DNA from: Pseudoxanthomonas mexicana
Lineage (GTDB): Bacteria > Pseudomonadota > Gammaproteobacteria > Xanthomonadales > Xanthomonadaceae
NCBI RefSeq assembly: GCF_010093385.1
Contig: NZ_PDWV01000031.1
Span: 1-46,561 of the forward strand
Length of the DNA stretch: 46,561 bases
Direction of reading: 5' to 3'
Shown: piece by piece, positions 28,663 through 38,958 of the stretch
Numbering within the stretch: the stretch's first letter is position 1
Layout: each line of letters opens with the position of its first letter
The notes under the pieces: model-generated
The model's database searches: none
The model's input: the letters and a program-made list of their open reading frames with translations, nothing else
What the model was told of the DNA's origin: nothing
Made by a program: the position numbers and the translations under genes

Positions 28663-29259
28663 ATGCTCTATCTGGCCTCCCAATCCCCCCGCCGTGCCGA
28701 ACTGCTGACCCGCCTGGGGCTGTCGTTCGGCCGGATCGACCTGGACATCCCCGAACAGCGCCAGCCCGGCGAACCGGCCATCGACTACGTGCGCCGCGTC
28801 GCCCGGGAAAAGGCCGGTGCCGGGTTGCTGAAGGTCATGGCCACCCCCGGCGCGGTGGTGCTGGGCGCCGACACTGAAGTCATCCTGGAGGACGAGGTGT
28901 TCGGCAAGCCGGCCGACGAAGCGGAGGCCGCCGCCATGCTGCGCCGCCTGTCCGGCCGCACCCACCAGGCGGTGTCCGCCGTCTCGGTGGTGAGCGCCGG
29001 GCGCGAGGCGCAGGCGCTGGTGGTCACCGACGTCACCTTCGCCGACCTGGACGAGGCCGACATCGCAGCCTACGTCGCCAGCGGAGAGGCGATGGGCAAG
29101 GCCGGGGCGTATGGCATCCAGGGGCGCGCCGAGCAGTTCGTCACCCGCCTGGCCGGCAGCTACTCGGCCGTGATGGGTCTGCCCCTGCACGAGACGGCGA
29201 AGCTGCTGCGCGGCTTCGGCATCCATCCAACGGCAACCGCCGCCACCGCGTCAGCCTGA
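28663..29259 (+). CDS. maf: Maf/YhdE nucleoside triphosphate pyrophosphatase
   Basis: Maf-family enzymes hydrolyse non-canonical or excess nucleoside triphosphates to monophosphates; the YhdE type prefers dTTP and UTP. The 198-residue protein has the family motifs [10 protein letters not shown] (residues 6-15), GADTEV and [10 protein letters not shown]. It starts at ATG 28663 (MLYLASQS). The neighbours maf-rng-yhdP-tldD reproduce the E. coli order yhdE-rng-yhdP-tldD, which supports the YhdE assignment. It is 11 bases from rng and is likely co-transcribed with it. Confidence 0.92.
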   Translation: MLYLASQSPRRAELLTRLGLSFGRIDLDIPEQRQPGEPAIDYVRRVAREKAGAGLLKVMATPGAVVLGADTEVILEDEVFGKPADEAEAAAMLRRLSGRTHQAVSAVSVVSAGREAQALVVTDVTFADLDEADIAAYVASGEAMGKAGAYGIQGRAEQFVTRLAGSYSAVMGLPLHETAKLLRGFGIHPTATAATASA

Positions 29260-29270
29260 GGAAGGACCCC

Positions 29271-30758
29271 ATGTCGGAAGAGATCCTGGTCAACGTCACC
29301 CCGCGCGAGACCCGCGTGGCGGTGATCGAGAACGGCATGCTGCAGGAACTGCACATCGAACGCGGCTGGCGCCGCGGCGTGGTGGGCAACATCTATAAGG
29401 GCAAGGTGCAGCGGGTGATGCCGGGCATGCAGGCCGCGTTCGTCGAAGTCGGACTGGAGCGCGCCGCCTTCCTGCACGCCAACGACATCGTGCGTTCCTC
29501 GCCGGACGCCGTGGTCGATGGCGAAGAGGCCGCCCTGCCCACGCCGCCCCCCGCGCCGATCATGGACCTGTTGCGCGACGGGCAGGACATCGTGGTGCAG
29601 GTGGTGAAGGACCCGATCGGCAGCAAGGGCGCGCGGCTGACCACGCAGATCAGCATACCCTCGCGCTACCTGGTGCTGCTGCCGCAGTCCAAGGTGATCG
29701 GCGTGTCCGCACGGATCGAGGACGAAGCCGAGCGTCATCGCCTGAAGCAGACCGTCACCGAACTGGCCGGCCTGCACGGCGGCCACGGCTACATCATCCG
29801 CACCAACGCCGAGGGCCAGCCGGTCGAGGCGCTGGCCGAGGACATCGCCTACCTGTCGCGCGTCTGGAACGTGGTCGAACGCCGCGGGCGCGAATCGCCC
29901 TCGTGCAGCATTCTGTATGAAGACCTCAGCCTGCCGCTGCGCGCGGTGCGTGACCTCATCCGCAAGGACGTGGACAAGGTGAAGGTCGATTCCAAGGAAA
30001 CCCACGAGCGGCTGCAGGCCTTCGTCGCCAAGTACATGCCGGTGCTGGCCGAGCGCATCGAACTGTATTCGGGCGAGCGCCCCATCTTGGACCTGTACGG
30101 GGTGGAGGACGAGATCGGCCGCGCGCTGGACAAGCAGGTGCCCCTGAAGTCGGGCGGTTACCTGGTGATCGACCAGACCGAGGCGATGACCACGGTCGAC
30201 GTGAACACCGGTTCGTTCCTCGGCCAGCGCAACCTCGAGGAAACCGTCTTCCGTACCAACCTGGAAGCGGCGCAGGCGGTCGCGCGCCAGCTGCGGCTGC
30301 GCAACCTGGGCGGCATCATCATCATCGACTTCATCGACATGGACGATCCCGAGCATCGCCGCCAGGTGTTGCGCACGCTGGAGAAGTCGCTGGCGAAGGA
30401 CCATGCCAAGACCACGGTGTACGAGTTCTCGCCGCTGGGCCTGGTGGAGATGACGCGCAAGCGCACGGTGGAGAGCCTGGCCCGCCAGCTGTCCGAACCG
30501 TGTCCGGAATGCAGCGGGCGCGGCAGCATCAAGACCACCGAAACCGTCACCTACGAGATCTTCCGCGAGATCACCCGCGCCGTGCGCCAGTTCGAGGCGG
30601 CGCGCCTGCTGGTGATCGCCTCGCCGAAGGTGGTCGCCCGCATCACCGACGAGGAATCGACGGCGGTGGCGGAGCTGGAAGAGTTCCTGGGCAAGTCGAT
30701 CCGCTTCCAGGCCGACGACCAGTACCTGCAGGAGCAGTTCGATGTCGTGCTGCTGTAA
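29271..30758 (+). CDS. rng: Ribonuclease G
   Basis: RNase G (495 residues) is an endonuclease that matures the 5' end of 16S rRNA and degrades some mRNAs. The protein has an N-terminal S1 domain (about 35-120), the RNase E/G catalytic domain with magnesium aspartates Asp310 (TVDVNTG) and Asp353 (IIIIDFIDMDD), and the zinc-link cysteines Cys411 and Cys414 in CPECSGRG. It lacks the long degradosome tail of RNase E. It starts 11 bases after maf with AGGAAGG upstream. Confidence 0.96.
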   Translation: MSEEILVNVTPRETRVAVIENGMLQELHIERGWRRGVVGNIYKGKVQRVMPGMQAAFVEVGLERAAFLHANDIVRSSPDAVVDGEEAALPTPPPAPIMDLLRDGQDIVVQVVKDPIGSKGARLTTQISIPSRYLVLLPQSKVIGVSARIEDEAERHRLKQTVTELAGLHGGHGYIIRTNAEGQPVEALAEDIAYLSRVWNVVERRGRESPSCSILYEDLSLPLRAVRDLIRKDVDKVKVDSKETHERLQAFVAKYMPVLAERIELYSGERPILDLYGVEDEIGRALDKQVPLKSGGYLVIDQTEAMTTVDVNTGSFLGQRNLEETVFRTNLEAAQAVARQLRLRNLGGIIIIDFIDMDDPEHRRQVLRTLEKSLAKDHAKTTVYEFSPLGLVEMTRKRTVESLARQLSEPCPECSGRGSIKTTETVTYEIFREITRAVRQFEAARLLVIASPKVVARITDEESTAVAELEEFLGKSIRFQADDQYLQEQFDVVLL

Positions 30759-30767
30759 GGCCGGGAT

Positions 30768-30841
30768 GGGAGATTCGGCATTCGGGATTCGTGAAGGTGG
30801 ATCCCGGGGCCTGCTTTCCCGAATCCCGAATGCCGACTCCC
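30768..30841. repeat. Intergenic inverted-repeat element between rng and yhdP
   Basis: The left arm (30768-30791, containing ATTCGGCATTCGGGATTCG) is matched by a right arm (30820-30841) as an almost perfect inverted complement, with two to three mismatches and a spacer of about 28 bases. A further CGAATCCCGG follows at 30841-30850. The TTCGGGATTC-type unit looks like a dispersed repeat rather than a terminator, since no T-run follows. The transcript could form one long hairpin. Confidence 0.7.
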
Positions 30842-30866
30842 GAATCCCGGCGAGCGCAGCGAGCTG

Positions 30867-33800
30867 ATGCCCACACCGCTGCGCCGCCGCCTGCGCCTGG
30901 CCCGTCGGGGTGCCGTCTACGGCGCCGCGGTCGTGCTGGTGTGCATGGCCGTGGTGCTCGGGATCGCCAGCCAGGTGTTGCCGCTGGCCGAACGCCATCC
31001 GGACCGCATCGCGGCCTGGCTCAGCGAACGCGCAGGCCGCCCGGTGGCCTTCGATGCCGTGAAGACCCAGTGGACGCGCCGTGGTCCGCTGCTGCAGCTG
31101 GATGGCCTGCGGCTGGGAGCCGGCGAAAGCGGCGTGCGCATCGGCCAGGCCGAGGTGCTGGTGTCGATGTATGGCGGCTTGTTGCCGGGGCGTTCCTTCA
31201 CCGAACTGCGCCTGCGCGGGCTGGCCCTGACGTTGCAGCGCGGCGATGACGGCGCATGGTCCGTGCGAGGCCTGCCCGGCCAGCAGCGGGCGGACGACGA
31301 TCCGCTGTCCAGTCTGGAAGGCCTGGGCGAGCTGCAGGTGATCGACGGGCGCCTGGCCATCGTCGCGCCGTCGCTGGGGTGGGATATCCAGGTGCCCGAC
31401 ATCGACCTGCGCCTGCGCGTGCAGGGCGACCGCGTGCGCGCGGGCACGCGCGCCTGGATCCGCAAGGATGCCGCGCCGCTCAACGTCGCCATCGATTTCG
31501 ACCGCCGGGCAGGCGACGGCCGTGCGTATCTGGATGTGGCAGCCGAGGACATCGGAGCGTGGTCTCCGCTGCTGCGCTACGCCGGTGTGGTGGCCGAACG
31601 CGGCAATGGCCGCGTGCGCGCATGGACGGAGCTGCGCCGGCATCGCGTGGTACTGGTGACGGCGGATGCGCAGTTGCGCCAGGTCGGTCTGCGCGGCGCG
31701 CCATTGCCTGCATCCGCCGCGCCGACCCGTGTGGCGTTCGATCAACTGGAAGGTCGCATGCGCTGGCGACTGGTGAACGGTGGCTGGCGCCTCGATGCGC
31801 CGCGCCTGCGCGTCGGCAGCGCTCCGGCGGTACAGACTCTCGATGGCCTGGTGCTGGCCGGCGGTGCGCGCTATGCGGTGCTGGCGGATGAAGTGGACGC
31901 GGCCCCGCTGTTCGCGGGGCTGGGATTGAGCGACAGGGTCGAACCCGGCCTGCGCCGCTGGCTGGTGCAGGCCAAGCCGGGCGCGCGGCTGGCACGGCTC
32001 GCACTGATGGGGCGCCGTGACGGCGCGATGCAGGGCGAAGGCACGCTGCGTGACATCTCGTTCGCACCGGTCGGCGATGCGCCGGGACTCAGCGGACTGG
32101 CGGGCGACTTCGACGGCGATGCGTCGGGTTTCCGCCTGAAGCTCGATCCGGCTTCGCGCATGCGCTTCGACTGGCCCAGCGGTTTCGCCGTGGTCCACGA
32201 CGTCAGGCTGCAGGGCGATGTCCTGGGCTGGCGCGACGGCCAGGGCTGGCGCGTGGGTACCTCGGCGCTGAAGGTGCAGGGCAAGGACTACGGCGCCGAC
32301 GTGCGCGGTGGCCTGTGGTTCCAGGGGGATGGCACGCGGCCGTGGATCGATCTGGCCGCCGATCTCGACGACGCGCCGGTGCCGGCGGCGAAGGGCTTCT
32401 GGATCCACCACAAGATGTCCAAGGCCGCGGTCGACTGGCTGAACGGCGCGCTGGTCGGCGGCACCGTGCGCGATGGACGCGCCATCGTCACCGGCGATCT
32501 CGACGACTGGCCGTTCACGCGCCAGAACGGCCGCTTCGAAGCGGTGGCGCGGATCGAGGACGGGCAGTTCAAGTTCCAGCACGACTGGCCGCAGGTGGAG
32601 CAGGTGCATGGCGACATCGCCTTCATCGGCAACGGCTTCCTGCTAAAGGCGCGCGGCATGCTGGCGGACGTCGCGGTGCCGGCGTTCGAAGCCGGCATCG
32701 CCGATTTCGGCGAGGGCGACCTGAAGATCACCGCGCGCACGGACACCGATGCCGGCAAGCTGCTGGCGATGTTGCGGCAGAGTCCGCTGCACAAGACCTA
32801 CGCCGATACGCTGGACCACCTGCAGGCGAAGGGGCCGGTGGCGGCGACCTTCGACCTGCTGCAGCCGCTGCACGCCGACGCACAGGCACGCCGCAAGCTC
32901 GCCGGTACCGTGGACCTGAAGGGTGCGCAGCTGGCGGAGAAACGCTGGGACCTGGTGTTCGAGAACGTGCGGGGCAAGGCGAAGTACGATGATGGCGGCT
33001 TCGCGTCGGGGCCGTTGCAGGTGGTGCACGACGGACAGGCGGGCGTGCTCGGATTGCGCGCCGGCAGCGGCACGCGCGACCGTAACCAGGCGTTCGAGGC
33101 GGACCTGTCCGCCGTCGTCGATGCCGATCGCCTGCTGGATCGCGCACCCGAGATGGCGTGGCTGAAGCCTTACATGGACGGACGTTCGTCGTGGACGGTG
33201 GGCGTGAACATTCCGCGCGCGTCGACGGGCAAGCCTGAGGCGCCGACGCAGCTCAACCTCACCTCCGACCTGGTGGGCACCGCGATGAGCCTGCCGGCGC
33301 CGCTGCGCAAGGCGCCGGGTTCGCCGCTGAAAACCACCGTTCGCGCGCCGCTGCCGATGGGCAGCGGGCAGATCGACGTGGCGTTCGGGGACCTGCTCGC
33401 CTTGCGCGCACGCGACAGCAACGGCCAGACCGGCGTGCGCGTCGTGCTGGGCAGCCATGAAGTCAAGGACGCCGCTCCGGCGTCCGGCCTGATCGCGACC
33501 GGCCGTGCCGGCACGCTGGACGCGATGGAGTGGGTGGCGCTGGCCAAGGGCGGTGGCGAAGGGGGATCGCTGCCGTTGCGCCACATCGACGTCACCGCCG
33601 AGCGTCTGCTGATGATCGGCTCGGTGTTCCCCGATACGCGCCTGCAGCTGGCACCCGCGCAGCAGGCGCTGGCGGTGTCGCTGGATGGCGAAGCGCTGTC
33701 CGGCGCGCTGCTGGTCCCCGACGCGAAGGGCGCGGCGATCGCCGGCAAGCTGGCGCGCGTGCACTGGCGCAAGGCGTCCGCGACCGACAGCGGCGCTGCC

Positions 33801-34733
33801 GTCGCGTCCGCACGCGGCGCTACCGACGATCTCAACCCGGCGGACATCCCGCCGCTGTCGCTGGACATCGAAGACCTGCGTTTCGGCGACGCGCGACTGG
33901 GCGCGGCCAAGCTGCGCACGCGCCAGCAGTCCGACGGCATGCATGTCGACCAGCTGCAGTTGCGTTCGCCGGGCCAGCATATCGACGTGAGCGGGCAGTG
34001 GACCGGCATGGGGGCAGCGGCCCGCACCCGTTTCGCCGCCGAGGTGAAGAGCGAGAACTTCGGCGTGCTGATGGACGATCTGGGACTGGGCGACCGCGTC
34101 GGCGGCGGCCACGGCCAGATCACCGCCCAGGCCGCCTGGCCGGGCAGCCCCACCGCCTTCCGCCTCGCGTCGCTGGAAGGCAGCGTCAAGCTGGCCGCGC
34201 GCGATGGCCACCTGCTGGAAGTCGAGCCCGGCGCGGGCCGCGTGTTGGGCCTGCTGAGCGTGGCGGAAGTGCGGCGTCGGTTGATGCTCGACTTCAGTGA
34301 TTTCTTCTCGAAGGGATTCGCGTTCAACCGCATCGATGGCGACCTCCGCATCACGGGCGGGCTGGCGCGCAGCGAGAACCTGGTGATCGACGGACCCGCG
34401 GCCGAGATCCTGATCCGCGGTGACACCGACCTGCGCAGCGAGCAGTTCGACCAGATGGTCGACGTGAAGCCGAAATCCGCCAACGTGCTGACCGCCGTCG
34501 GCGCGGTGGCCGGTGGTCCCATCGGCGCGGCGGTGGGTGCCGTGGCCAATGCGGTGCTGAAGAAGCCACTGGCCGAAATGGGTGCCAAGACCTACCGGGT
34601 CACCGGCCCGTGGAAATCGCCCAAGGTCGAGGGGGTGGGGCGCGAACAGTCGCGCGTCCGCCAGCACGACCGCGCCGACAGCGCCGACAGCGCCGACCGC
34701 GCCGACAGCGCCGACAGCGCCGGCGCTCCCTGA
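30867..34733 (+). CDS. yhdP: YhdP family AsmA-like phospholipid transport protein
   Basis: This very large (1288 residues) envelope protein has one N-terminal transmembrane segment (about 16-38) followed by a long repeat-rich beta-groove domain. The DUF3971/TIGR02099 and AsmA-like C-terminal parts place it in the AsmA-like lipid-transfer family. In E. coli, YhdP, TamB and YdbH move phospholipids between inner and outer membrane. The segment [21 protein letters not shown] and the later [35 protein letters not shown] are family hallmarks. It ends in a degenerate A-D-S/R tripeptide tail encoded by a 27-base tandem repeat. The ATG at 30867 follows GCGCAGCGAGCTG. Confidence 0.93.
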   Translation: MPTPLRRRLRLARRGAVYGAAVVLVCMAVVLGIASQVLPLAERHPDRIAAWLSERAGRPVAFDAVKTQWTRRGPLLQLDGLRLGAGESGVRIGQAEVLVSMYGGLLPGRSFTELRLRGLALTLQRGDDGAWSVRGLPGQQRADDDPLSSLEGLGELQVIDGRLAIVAPSLGWDIQVPDIDLRLRVQGDRVRAGTRAWIRKDAAPLNVAIDFDRRAGDGRAYLDVAAEDIGAWSPLLRYAGVVAERGNGRVRAWTELRRHRVVLVTADAQLRQVGLRGAPLPASAAPTRVAFDQLEGRMRWRLVNGGWRLDAPRLRVGSAPAVQTLDGLVLAGGARYAVLADEVDAAPLFAGLGLSDRVEPGLRRWLVQAKPGARLARLALMGRRDGAMQGEGTLRDISFAPVGDAPGLSGLAGDFDGDASGFRLKLDPASRMRFDWPSGFAVVHDVRLQGDVLGWRDGQGWRVGTSALKVQGKDYGADVRGGLWFQGDGTRPWIDLAADLDDAPVPAAKGFWIHHKMSKAAVDWLNGALVGGTVRDGRAIVTGDLDDWPFTRQNGRFEAVARIEDGQFKFQHDWPQVEQVHGDIAFIGNGFLLKARGMLADVAVPAFEAGIADFGEGDLKITARTDTDAGKLLAMLRQSPLHKTYADTLDHLQAKGPVAATFDLLQPLHADAQARRKLAGTVDLKGAQLAEKRWDLVFENVRGKAKYDDGGFASGPLQVVHDGQAGVLGLRAGSGTRDRNQAFEADLSAVVDADRLLDRAPEMAWLKPYMDGRSSWTVGVNIPRASTGKPEAPTQLNLTSDLVGTAMSLPAPLRKAPGSPLKTTVRAPLPMGSGQIDVAFGDLLALRARDSNGQTGVRVVLGSHEVKDAAPASGLIATGRAGTLDAMEWVALAKGGGEGGSLPLRHIDVTAERLLMIGSVFPDTRLQLAPAQQALAVSLDGEALSGALLVPDAKGAAIAGKLARVHWRKASATDSGAAVASARGATDDLNPADIPPLSLDIEDLRFGDARLGAAKLRTRQQSDGMHVDQLQLRSPGQHIDVSGQWTGMGAAARTRFAAEVKSENFGVLMDDLGLGDRVGGGHGQITAQAAWPGSPTAFRLASLEGSVKLAARDGHLLEVEPGAGRVLGLLSVAEVRRRLMLDFSDFFSKGFAFNRIDGDLRITGGLARSENLVIDGPAAEILIRGDTDLRSEQFDQMVDVKPKSANVLTAVGAVAGGPIGAAVGAVANAVLKKPLAEMGAKTYRVTGPWKSPKVEGVGREQSRVRQHDRADSADSADRADSADSAGAP
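34671..34724 (+). repeat. 27-base tandem repeat at the 3' end of yhdP
   Basis: Two 27-base units (34671-34697 and 34698-34724) are identical except for one base near the end (GAC to GGC). Each is itself built from the 9-base unit GCCGACAGC with one GCCGACCGC variant. It is in frame and codes for repeated Ala-Asp-Ser/Arg just before the stop. Confidence 0.88.
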
Positions 34734-34792
34734 CATCCCGCGCGTGGGCGCCCGCGCTTGTCGCGGCCGCCTTCCGCCCCCATGGTGAAGAC

Positions 34793-36235
34793 ATGACCCT
34801 GCCGATCCCGCTCGCCGAAACTCGTCTCCTCCTGCCCGCCGGCCTGGATCCGTCCGGTCTCGACCGCGCCTTCGGCACGCTGCTGGGGCCGGGCATCGAC
34901 TTCGGCGACTTGTATTTCCAGCATGCGCGTCGCGAAAGCTGGACGGTCGAGGACGGCATCGTCAAGGACGGCGCGCATTCCATTGAGCAGGGTGTGGGCG
35001 TGCGCGCGATCTCCGGCGAGAAGACCGGCTTCGCCTATTCCGACGACATCAACGCGCAGGCCCTCCTGGACGCGGCGAAATCGGCGCGCGCCATCGCCCG
35101 CGACGGTGCGGCGCACGCGCCGCGCGCGCTGGTGCGCAGCGGCGGCCACGCACTGTACGCCGGCGACGATCCCATCGATGCGATGGGCAACGAGGCCAAG
35201 GTCGAGGCGCTGCGTGCGGTGGATCGCTTCCTGCGCGCCGCCGATCCACGCGTGCAGCAGGTGACCGTCAGCCTGTCCGGCGGCATCGACACGGTGCTGG
35301 TGGCGCGCAGCGACGGCGTGCTGGCGTCCGACGTGCGCCCGCTGGTGCGCCTGAACGTGCAGGTCATCGTGGAACAGAACGGTCGTCGCGAATCCGGTTA
35401 TGCCGGCATGGGCGGCCGCTACGGCTATGCGGAACTGTTCGCCGACGGCAAGCCGGAAGACCTCGCGCGCGAAGCGCTGCGCCAGGCGCTGGTGAACCTG
35501 GAGGCGATCGATGCGCCGGCCGGCGTGATGCCGGTGGTGCTGGGCAGCGGCTGGCCCGGCGTGCTGCTGCACGAAGCCGTCGGCCACGGGCTGGAGGGCG
35601 ACTTCAACCGCAAGGGCACCAGTGTGTATGCGGGCCGCATCGGGCAGCAGGTCGCATCCAAGGGCGTCACCATCGTCGACGACGGCACGCTGCCCGGTCG
35701 CCGCGGTTCGCTCAACATCGACGACGAAGGCACGCCGACGAACTGCCCCATGCTGATCGAGGATGGCGTGCTGGTGGGCTACATGCAGGACACCCACAAC
35801 GCGCGCCTGATGGGCGTGGCGCCTACCGGCAATGGCCGTCGCGAATCGTTCGCGCCCCTGCCGATGCCGCGCATGACCAACACCTACATGCAGGCCGGAC
35901 AGGACGATCCGGAAGACATGATCCGCTCGGTGAAGAAGGGCCTGTACGCGGTCAATTTCGGCGGCGGCCAGGTCGACATCACCAGCGGCAAGTACGTGTT
36001 CTCCGCGACCGAGGCCTACCTGATCGAAGACGGCCGCATCACCGCGCCGGTGAAGGGCGCCACCCTGATCGGCAACGGGCCGGAGACGATGCAGAAGGTG
36101 AAGATGGTCGGCCATGACCTGGCGCTGGACCAGGGCGTCGGCATCTGCGGCAAGGACGGCCAGAGCGTGCCGGTGGGCGTGGGCCAGCCGTCGCTGCTGA
36201 TCGAAGGGCTGACGGTGGGCGGGACGAAGGCGTGA
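34793..36235 (+). CDS. tldD: TldD metalloprotease subunit
   Basis: TldD forms a heterodimeric zinc protease with PmbA/TldE; in E. coli it degrades the CcdA antitoxin and removes leader peptides in microcin B17 maturation. The 480-residue protein has the zinc motif HExxxH as H260-E-A-V-G-H265 in [14 protein letters not shown], and a third ligand region in the C-terminal domain. The start ATG at 34793 follows GGTGAAG. The partner pmbA lies about 800 bases downstream, beyond the oppositely oriented darP gene. No RiPP precursor or cyclodehydratase is seen nearby, so a general housekeeping role is likely. Confidence 0.95.
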   Translation: MTLPIPLAETRLLLPAGLDPSGLDRAFGTLLGPGIDFGDLYFQHARRESWTVEDGIVKDGAHSIEQGVGVRAISGEKTGFAYSDDINAQALLDAAKSARAIARDGAAHAPRALVRSGGHALYAGDDPIDAMGNEAKVEALRAVDRFLRAADPRVQQVTVSLSGGIDTVLVARSDGVLASDVRPLVRLNVQVIVEQNGRRESGYAGMGGRYGYAELFADGKPEDLAREALRQALVNLEAIDAPAGVMPVVLGSGWPGVLLHEAVGHGLEGDFNRKGTSVYAGRIGQQVASKGVTIVDDGTLPGRRGSLNIDDEGTPTNCPMLIEDGVLVGYMQDTHNARLMGVAPTGNGRRESFAPLPMPRMTNTYMQAGQDDPEDMIRSVKKGLYAVNFGGGQVDITSGKYVFSATEAYLIEDGRITAPVKGATLIGNGPETMQKVKMVGHDLALDQGVGICGKDGQSVPVGVGQPSLLIEGLTVGGTKA

Positions 36236-36250
36236 AGCCTGCCTGTCTGT

Positions 36251-36397
36251 ACCTTCTCCCTTCGGGAGAAGGTGGCGCGAAGCGCCGGATGAGGGGCGAG
36301 CGGAGTCACGATGTTTGATGCGTCTCGACTTTCGTCGCCCCTCACCCCAACCCCTCTCTCCCGCAGGGATTTCCTTCGGTCGCCGACGGGAGAGGGG
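36251..36397. repeat. REP/BIME-like intergenic palindromic element between tldD and darP
   Basis: The left module has a perfect 10-base hairpin (ACCTTCTCCC at 36251-36260 with 36264-36273) followed by GGCGC-GAA-GCGCC (36274-36286) and TGAGGGGCGA (36290-36299). The right module begins with the complement TCGCCCCTCA (36334-36343) and then has CCCCTCTCTCCCG (36351-36363) against CGGGAGAGGGG (36387-36397). The element ends at the darP stop codon (36398). It probably also terminates both converging genes. Similar CTCCCTTCGGGAG units are known to be dispersed in gamma- and betaproteobacterial genomes. Confidence 0.75.
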
Positions 36398-36949
36398 CTA
36401 CTCGGCGGCGGCTTCGTCGTCCTGCGTGTCCGTCGAGGCCAGCAGCTCACGCACTTCGCGGAACAGGTCGCGGAACGCACGCGGCGGCTTGTTCTTCGCG
36501 CGTTCGTCGGTGGCGTTGCGGACCAGCTGGCGAAGCTTCTGCCGGTCGGCCGTGGGGAATTCCTCCAGCAGCGCGGCCAGCGCGTCGTCGCCATCGGCCG
36601 GCAGACGGTCGCGCCACTGTTCGGCCTGGTGCAGCAGGGCGGTTTCGCGACGCGCGGCTTCGCCGCCCTCGTCCATCGCGTCGCGGATCGCCTCCAGCAC
36701 TTCATCTTCCTCGCGCCGCATCTGCTTGGCGAGGAACTGCAACTGGCGCTTGTGCGCGATGTGCGAGGTGATGCGCTGCGTTTCCACGATGTGCGGCATC
36801 AGCTCCTGGGGAATCGGCAGGCGCGCCAGCTGCGCGGCGGGAAGCGCCACCAGCTTCTCGGCCAGGCTGCGGATCTCCAGCGCCTCGATCCGCTGCTGGG
36901 TGCGGCTGGGGCTATAGAATTCGCCGGTTTCGGGGTCGCGTCCGCGCAT
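36398..36949 (-). CDS. darP: Ribosome biogenesis factor DarP (YjgA, DUF615)
   Basis: DarP (183 residues) associates with assembling 50S subunits in E. coli and affects their stability. The protein is helical and charged, with the family segments [37 protein letters not shown] and the C-terminal [12 protein letters not shown]. The start at 36949 gives [20 protein letters not shown]. It runs opposite to tldD and divergent from pmbA. A palindromic repeat element reaches right up to its stop codon. E. coli also has yjgA next to pmbA. Confidence 0.94.
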   Translation of the reverse strand: MRGRDPETGEFYSPSRTQQRIEALEIRSLAEKLVALPAAQLARLPIPQELMPHIVETQRITSHIAHKRQLQFLAKQMRREEDEVLEAIRDAMDEGGEAARRETALLHQAEQWRDRLPADGDDALAALLEEFPTADRQKLRQLVRNATDERAKNKPPRAFRDLFREVRELLASTDTQDDEAAAE

Positions 36950-37047
36950 GGTGAAGCCTCTCTGTCGCTTCCGCGGTGCGCCGTGGAAGCCTGATCGAAT
37001 GCCGATCCGTCGCCCGTGCGCGGATCACTGGATACAAGGATAAAGCA

Positions 37048-38406
37048 TTGAACGCCACCGCCCTGACTTCCCCTGCCGACAGCCTGGCCCGGCTCGAACG
37101 CCTGGAGGCGCTGTCGCAGCGCCTGCTGGACCGCGCGCGGGCCCACGGTGCCACCCAGGCCGAGGTGAGCTGCAGCGAGGAAACCGGCCTCAACGTCAAC
37201 GTGCGCCTGGGCGACGTGGAGACGGTGGAGGCCACCCGCGACCGCGGCATCGGCGTGACCGTCTACTTCGGCAAGCGCAAGGGCAGCGCCAGTACCGCCT
37301 ACCTGCGCGAGGAGAGCCTGGAGGCCACGGTGGAACAGGCCTGCGCCATCGCGCGTTTCACCGAGGACGACGAGGCCGCCGGGCTGGCCGATGCCGCGCT
37401 GATGGCGCGAGAGTTCCCGGATCTGGATGTCTGGCATCCCTGGGCGCTGGACATGGACCGCGCCGTCGATCTGGCGCTGGCCTGCGAAGCGGCCGGCCGC
37501 GACGCCGACGCGCGCATCGAGAACTCCGACGGCGCTTCCATCGGCAGCGGCGAAAGCCTGTCGGTGTACGCCAATTCGCACGGCTTCATCGGCCGCGAGC
37601 GCGACACCCAGCACACGATCGGCTGCGCGCTGATCGCCGGGCAGGGCGATGCCATGCAGCGCGACGGCTGGTACAGCACCGCCCTGTCGCACCAGGAACT
37701 GGAAGATCCGGTGGCCATCGGCCGCAAGGCCGCCGAACGCACGGTGGCGCGCCTGCAGCCGCGCTCGCTCGCCACCGGCGAGTATCCCGTCCTGTTCTCG
37801 GCGGAGGTCGCGCGTTCGCTGGTCGGCCACCTGCTGGGCGCGGTCTCCGGCGGCGCGCTGTACCGGAAGGCCAGCTTCCTGCTGGATCATGTGGGCCAGC
37901 GCATCTTTCCCGACTGGTTCGCCATCGAGGAACTGCCGCTGCTGCCGCATGGCCTGCGTTCGGCCGCGTTCGATGCCGAGGGCGTGGCGACGAAGCGCTC
38001 CCACCTCATCCGCGATGGCGTGCTGGAGCGCTACGTGCTGGGCAGTTACTCGGCGCGCAAGCTCGGCCTGCAGACCACCGGTAACGCCGGCGGCGTGCAC
38101 AACCTGCAGGTGAAGGCGAACGCGGGCGGTTTCGCCGACCTGCTGGCGGGCATGCGCACCGGCCTGCTGGTCACCGAGCTGATGGGGCAGGGCGTGAACA
38201 GTGTGACCGGCGACTATTCGCGCGGTGCGGCGGGGTTCTGGGTGGAGCAGGGTGTGATCGCTTACCCGGTGGACGGCATCACCATCGCCGGCAACCTCAA
38301 GACGATCTTCGCGGGCATCGAGGCGGTGGGCCGCGATGTGGATCGCCGCTCCCATGTCGGCGTGGGCTCCGTCCTTGTCGGCCGCATGACCGTGGCGGGC
38401 GAATAG
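37048..38406 (+). CDS. pmbA: PmbA/TldE metalloprotease subunit
   Basis: PmbA (452 residues) is the second, non-catalytic partner of TldD. Diagnostic stretches are EETGLNVNVRLGDVETVEATRDRG, SGGALYRKASFLLDHVGQRIFP, TTGNAGGVHNL and SRGAAGFWVEQGVIAYPVDGITIAGNL. The start is TTG at 37048, eight bases after AAGGA; no in-frame ATG exists nearby. It is divergent from darP with 98 bases between the start codons. Its distance from tldD suggests separate expression of the two subunits. Confidence 0.94.
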   Translation: MNATALTSPADSLARLERLEALSQRLLDRARAHGATQAEVSCSEETGLNVNVRLGDVETVEATRDRGIGVTVYFGKRKGSASTAYLREESLEATVEQACAIARFTEDDEAAGLADAALMAREFPDLDVWHPWALDMDRAVDLALACEAAGRDADARIENSDGASIGSGESLSVYANSHGFIGRERDTQHTIGCALIAGQGDAMQRDGWYSTALSHQELEDPVAIGRKAAERTVARLQPRSLATGEYPVLFSAEVARSLVGHLLGAVSGGALYRKASFLLDHVGQRIFPDWFAIEELPLLPHGLRSAAFDAEGVATKRSHLIRDGVLERYVLGSYSARKLGLQTTGNAGGVHNLQVKANAGGFADLLAGMRTGLLVTELMGQGVNSVTGDYSRGAAGFWVEQGVIAYPVDGITIAGNLKTIFAGIEAVGRDVDRRSHVGVGSVLVGRMTVAGE

Positions 38407-38523
38407 GCGAAAGCGGGTTCCGTGGCCGCCGTCGGCGCGGTTACCCGTTATGCTTGGCATGCGGAGTGCTGCGGGGGATCGCCGCACTCGACCGCCCACC
38501 CACCACTTAGGGGAATCACCTAG

Positions 38524-38901
38524 ATGAGCGAATTCGACAACGTCACCGCACCGCCGCCGCCGACCGCAGGCGAGGCGCCCCAGGACCAGCGCACCATGTC
38601 GCTGCTGGCGCACCTGCTGGGCATCGTCACCGGCCCGATCGGCGCGCTGATCATCTGGCTGGTCAGCAAGGACGATGCATCCAAGGGCTTCGTCGTGGAC
38701 CAGTCCAAGGAAGCGCTGAACTTCCAGATCACGGTGTTCATCGCCATCGTCATCTCGTGGATCCTGGCCTTCGTGCTGATCGGCCTGCTGCTGATGCCGC
38801 TGGTCGGCATCGCCAACCTGGTGCTGTGCATCATCGCCGGCATCAAGGCCAACAACGGCGAGTCCTACCGTTATCCGTTCGCCCTGCGCCTGATCAAGTA
38901 A
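38524..38901 (+). CDS. DUF4870 domain membrane protein
   Basis: This 125-residue protein has three membrane segments, including MSLLAHLLGIVTGPIGALIIWLV, TVFIAIVISWILAFVLIGLLL and LVGIANLVLCIIAGIKA. The conserved SLLAHLLG and FVVDQSKEALNFQ motifs identify DUF4870 (PF09685), of unknown function. It starts at ATG 38524 after AGGGGAATCACC. A perfect hairpin follows the stop. The upstream 117-base gap holds a TTATGCT-like -10, so it is likely an independent unit. Confidence 0.85.
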   Translation: MSEFDNVTAPPPPTAGEAPQDQRTMSLLAHLLGIVTGPIGALIIWLVSKDDASKGFVVDQSKEALNFQITVFIAIVISWILAFVLIGLLLMPLVGIANLVLCIIAGIKANNGESYRYPFALRLIK

Positions 38902-38920
38902 GCGATCACTGTGGGGAACA

Positions 38921-38947
38921 AAAAGCCCGGCAATGCCGGGCTTTTTT
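38921..38947. terminator. Bidirectional terminator between DUF4870 and ispA
   Basis: A perfect 11-base stem (AAAAGCCCGGC at 38921-38931 with 38935-38945) has the loop AAT and six Ts following. It serves both converging genes, and is the strongest terminator in the window. Confidence 0.92.
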
Positions 38948-38958
38948 CATGCCCTCGC

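Noticed and set aside
29160-32609. A long minus-strand open frame opposite rng and the first half of yhdP
   Set aside because: It covers two well-supported plus-strand genes and has a low-complexity His/Gln/Arg composition typical of antisense shadow frames.
34671-34724. A possible CRISPR or minisatellite array
   Set aside because: The repeats are short, in frame and without spacers, and lie inside yhdP, so they are a coding tandem repeat.
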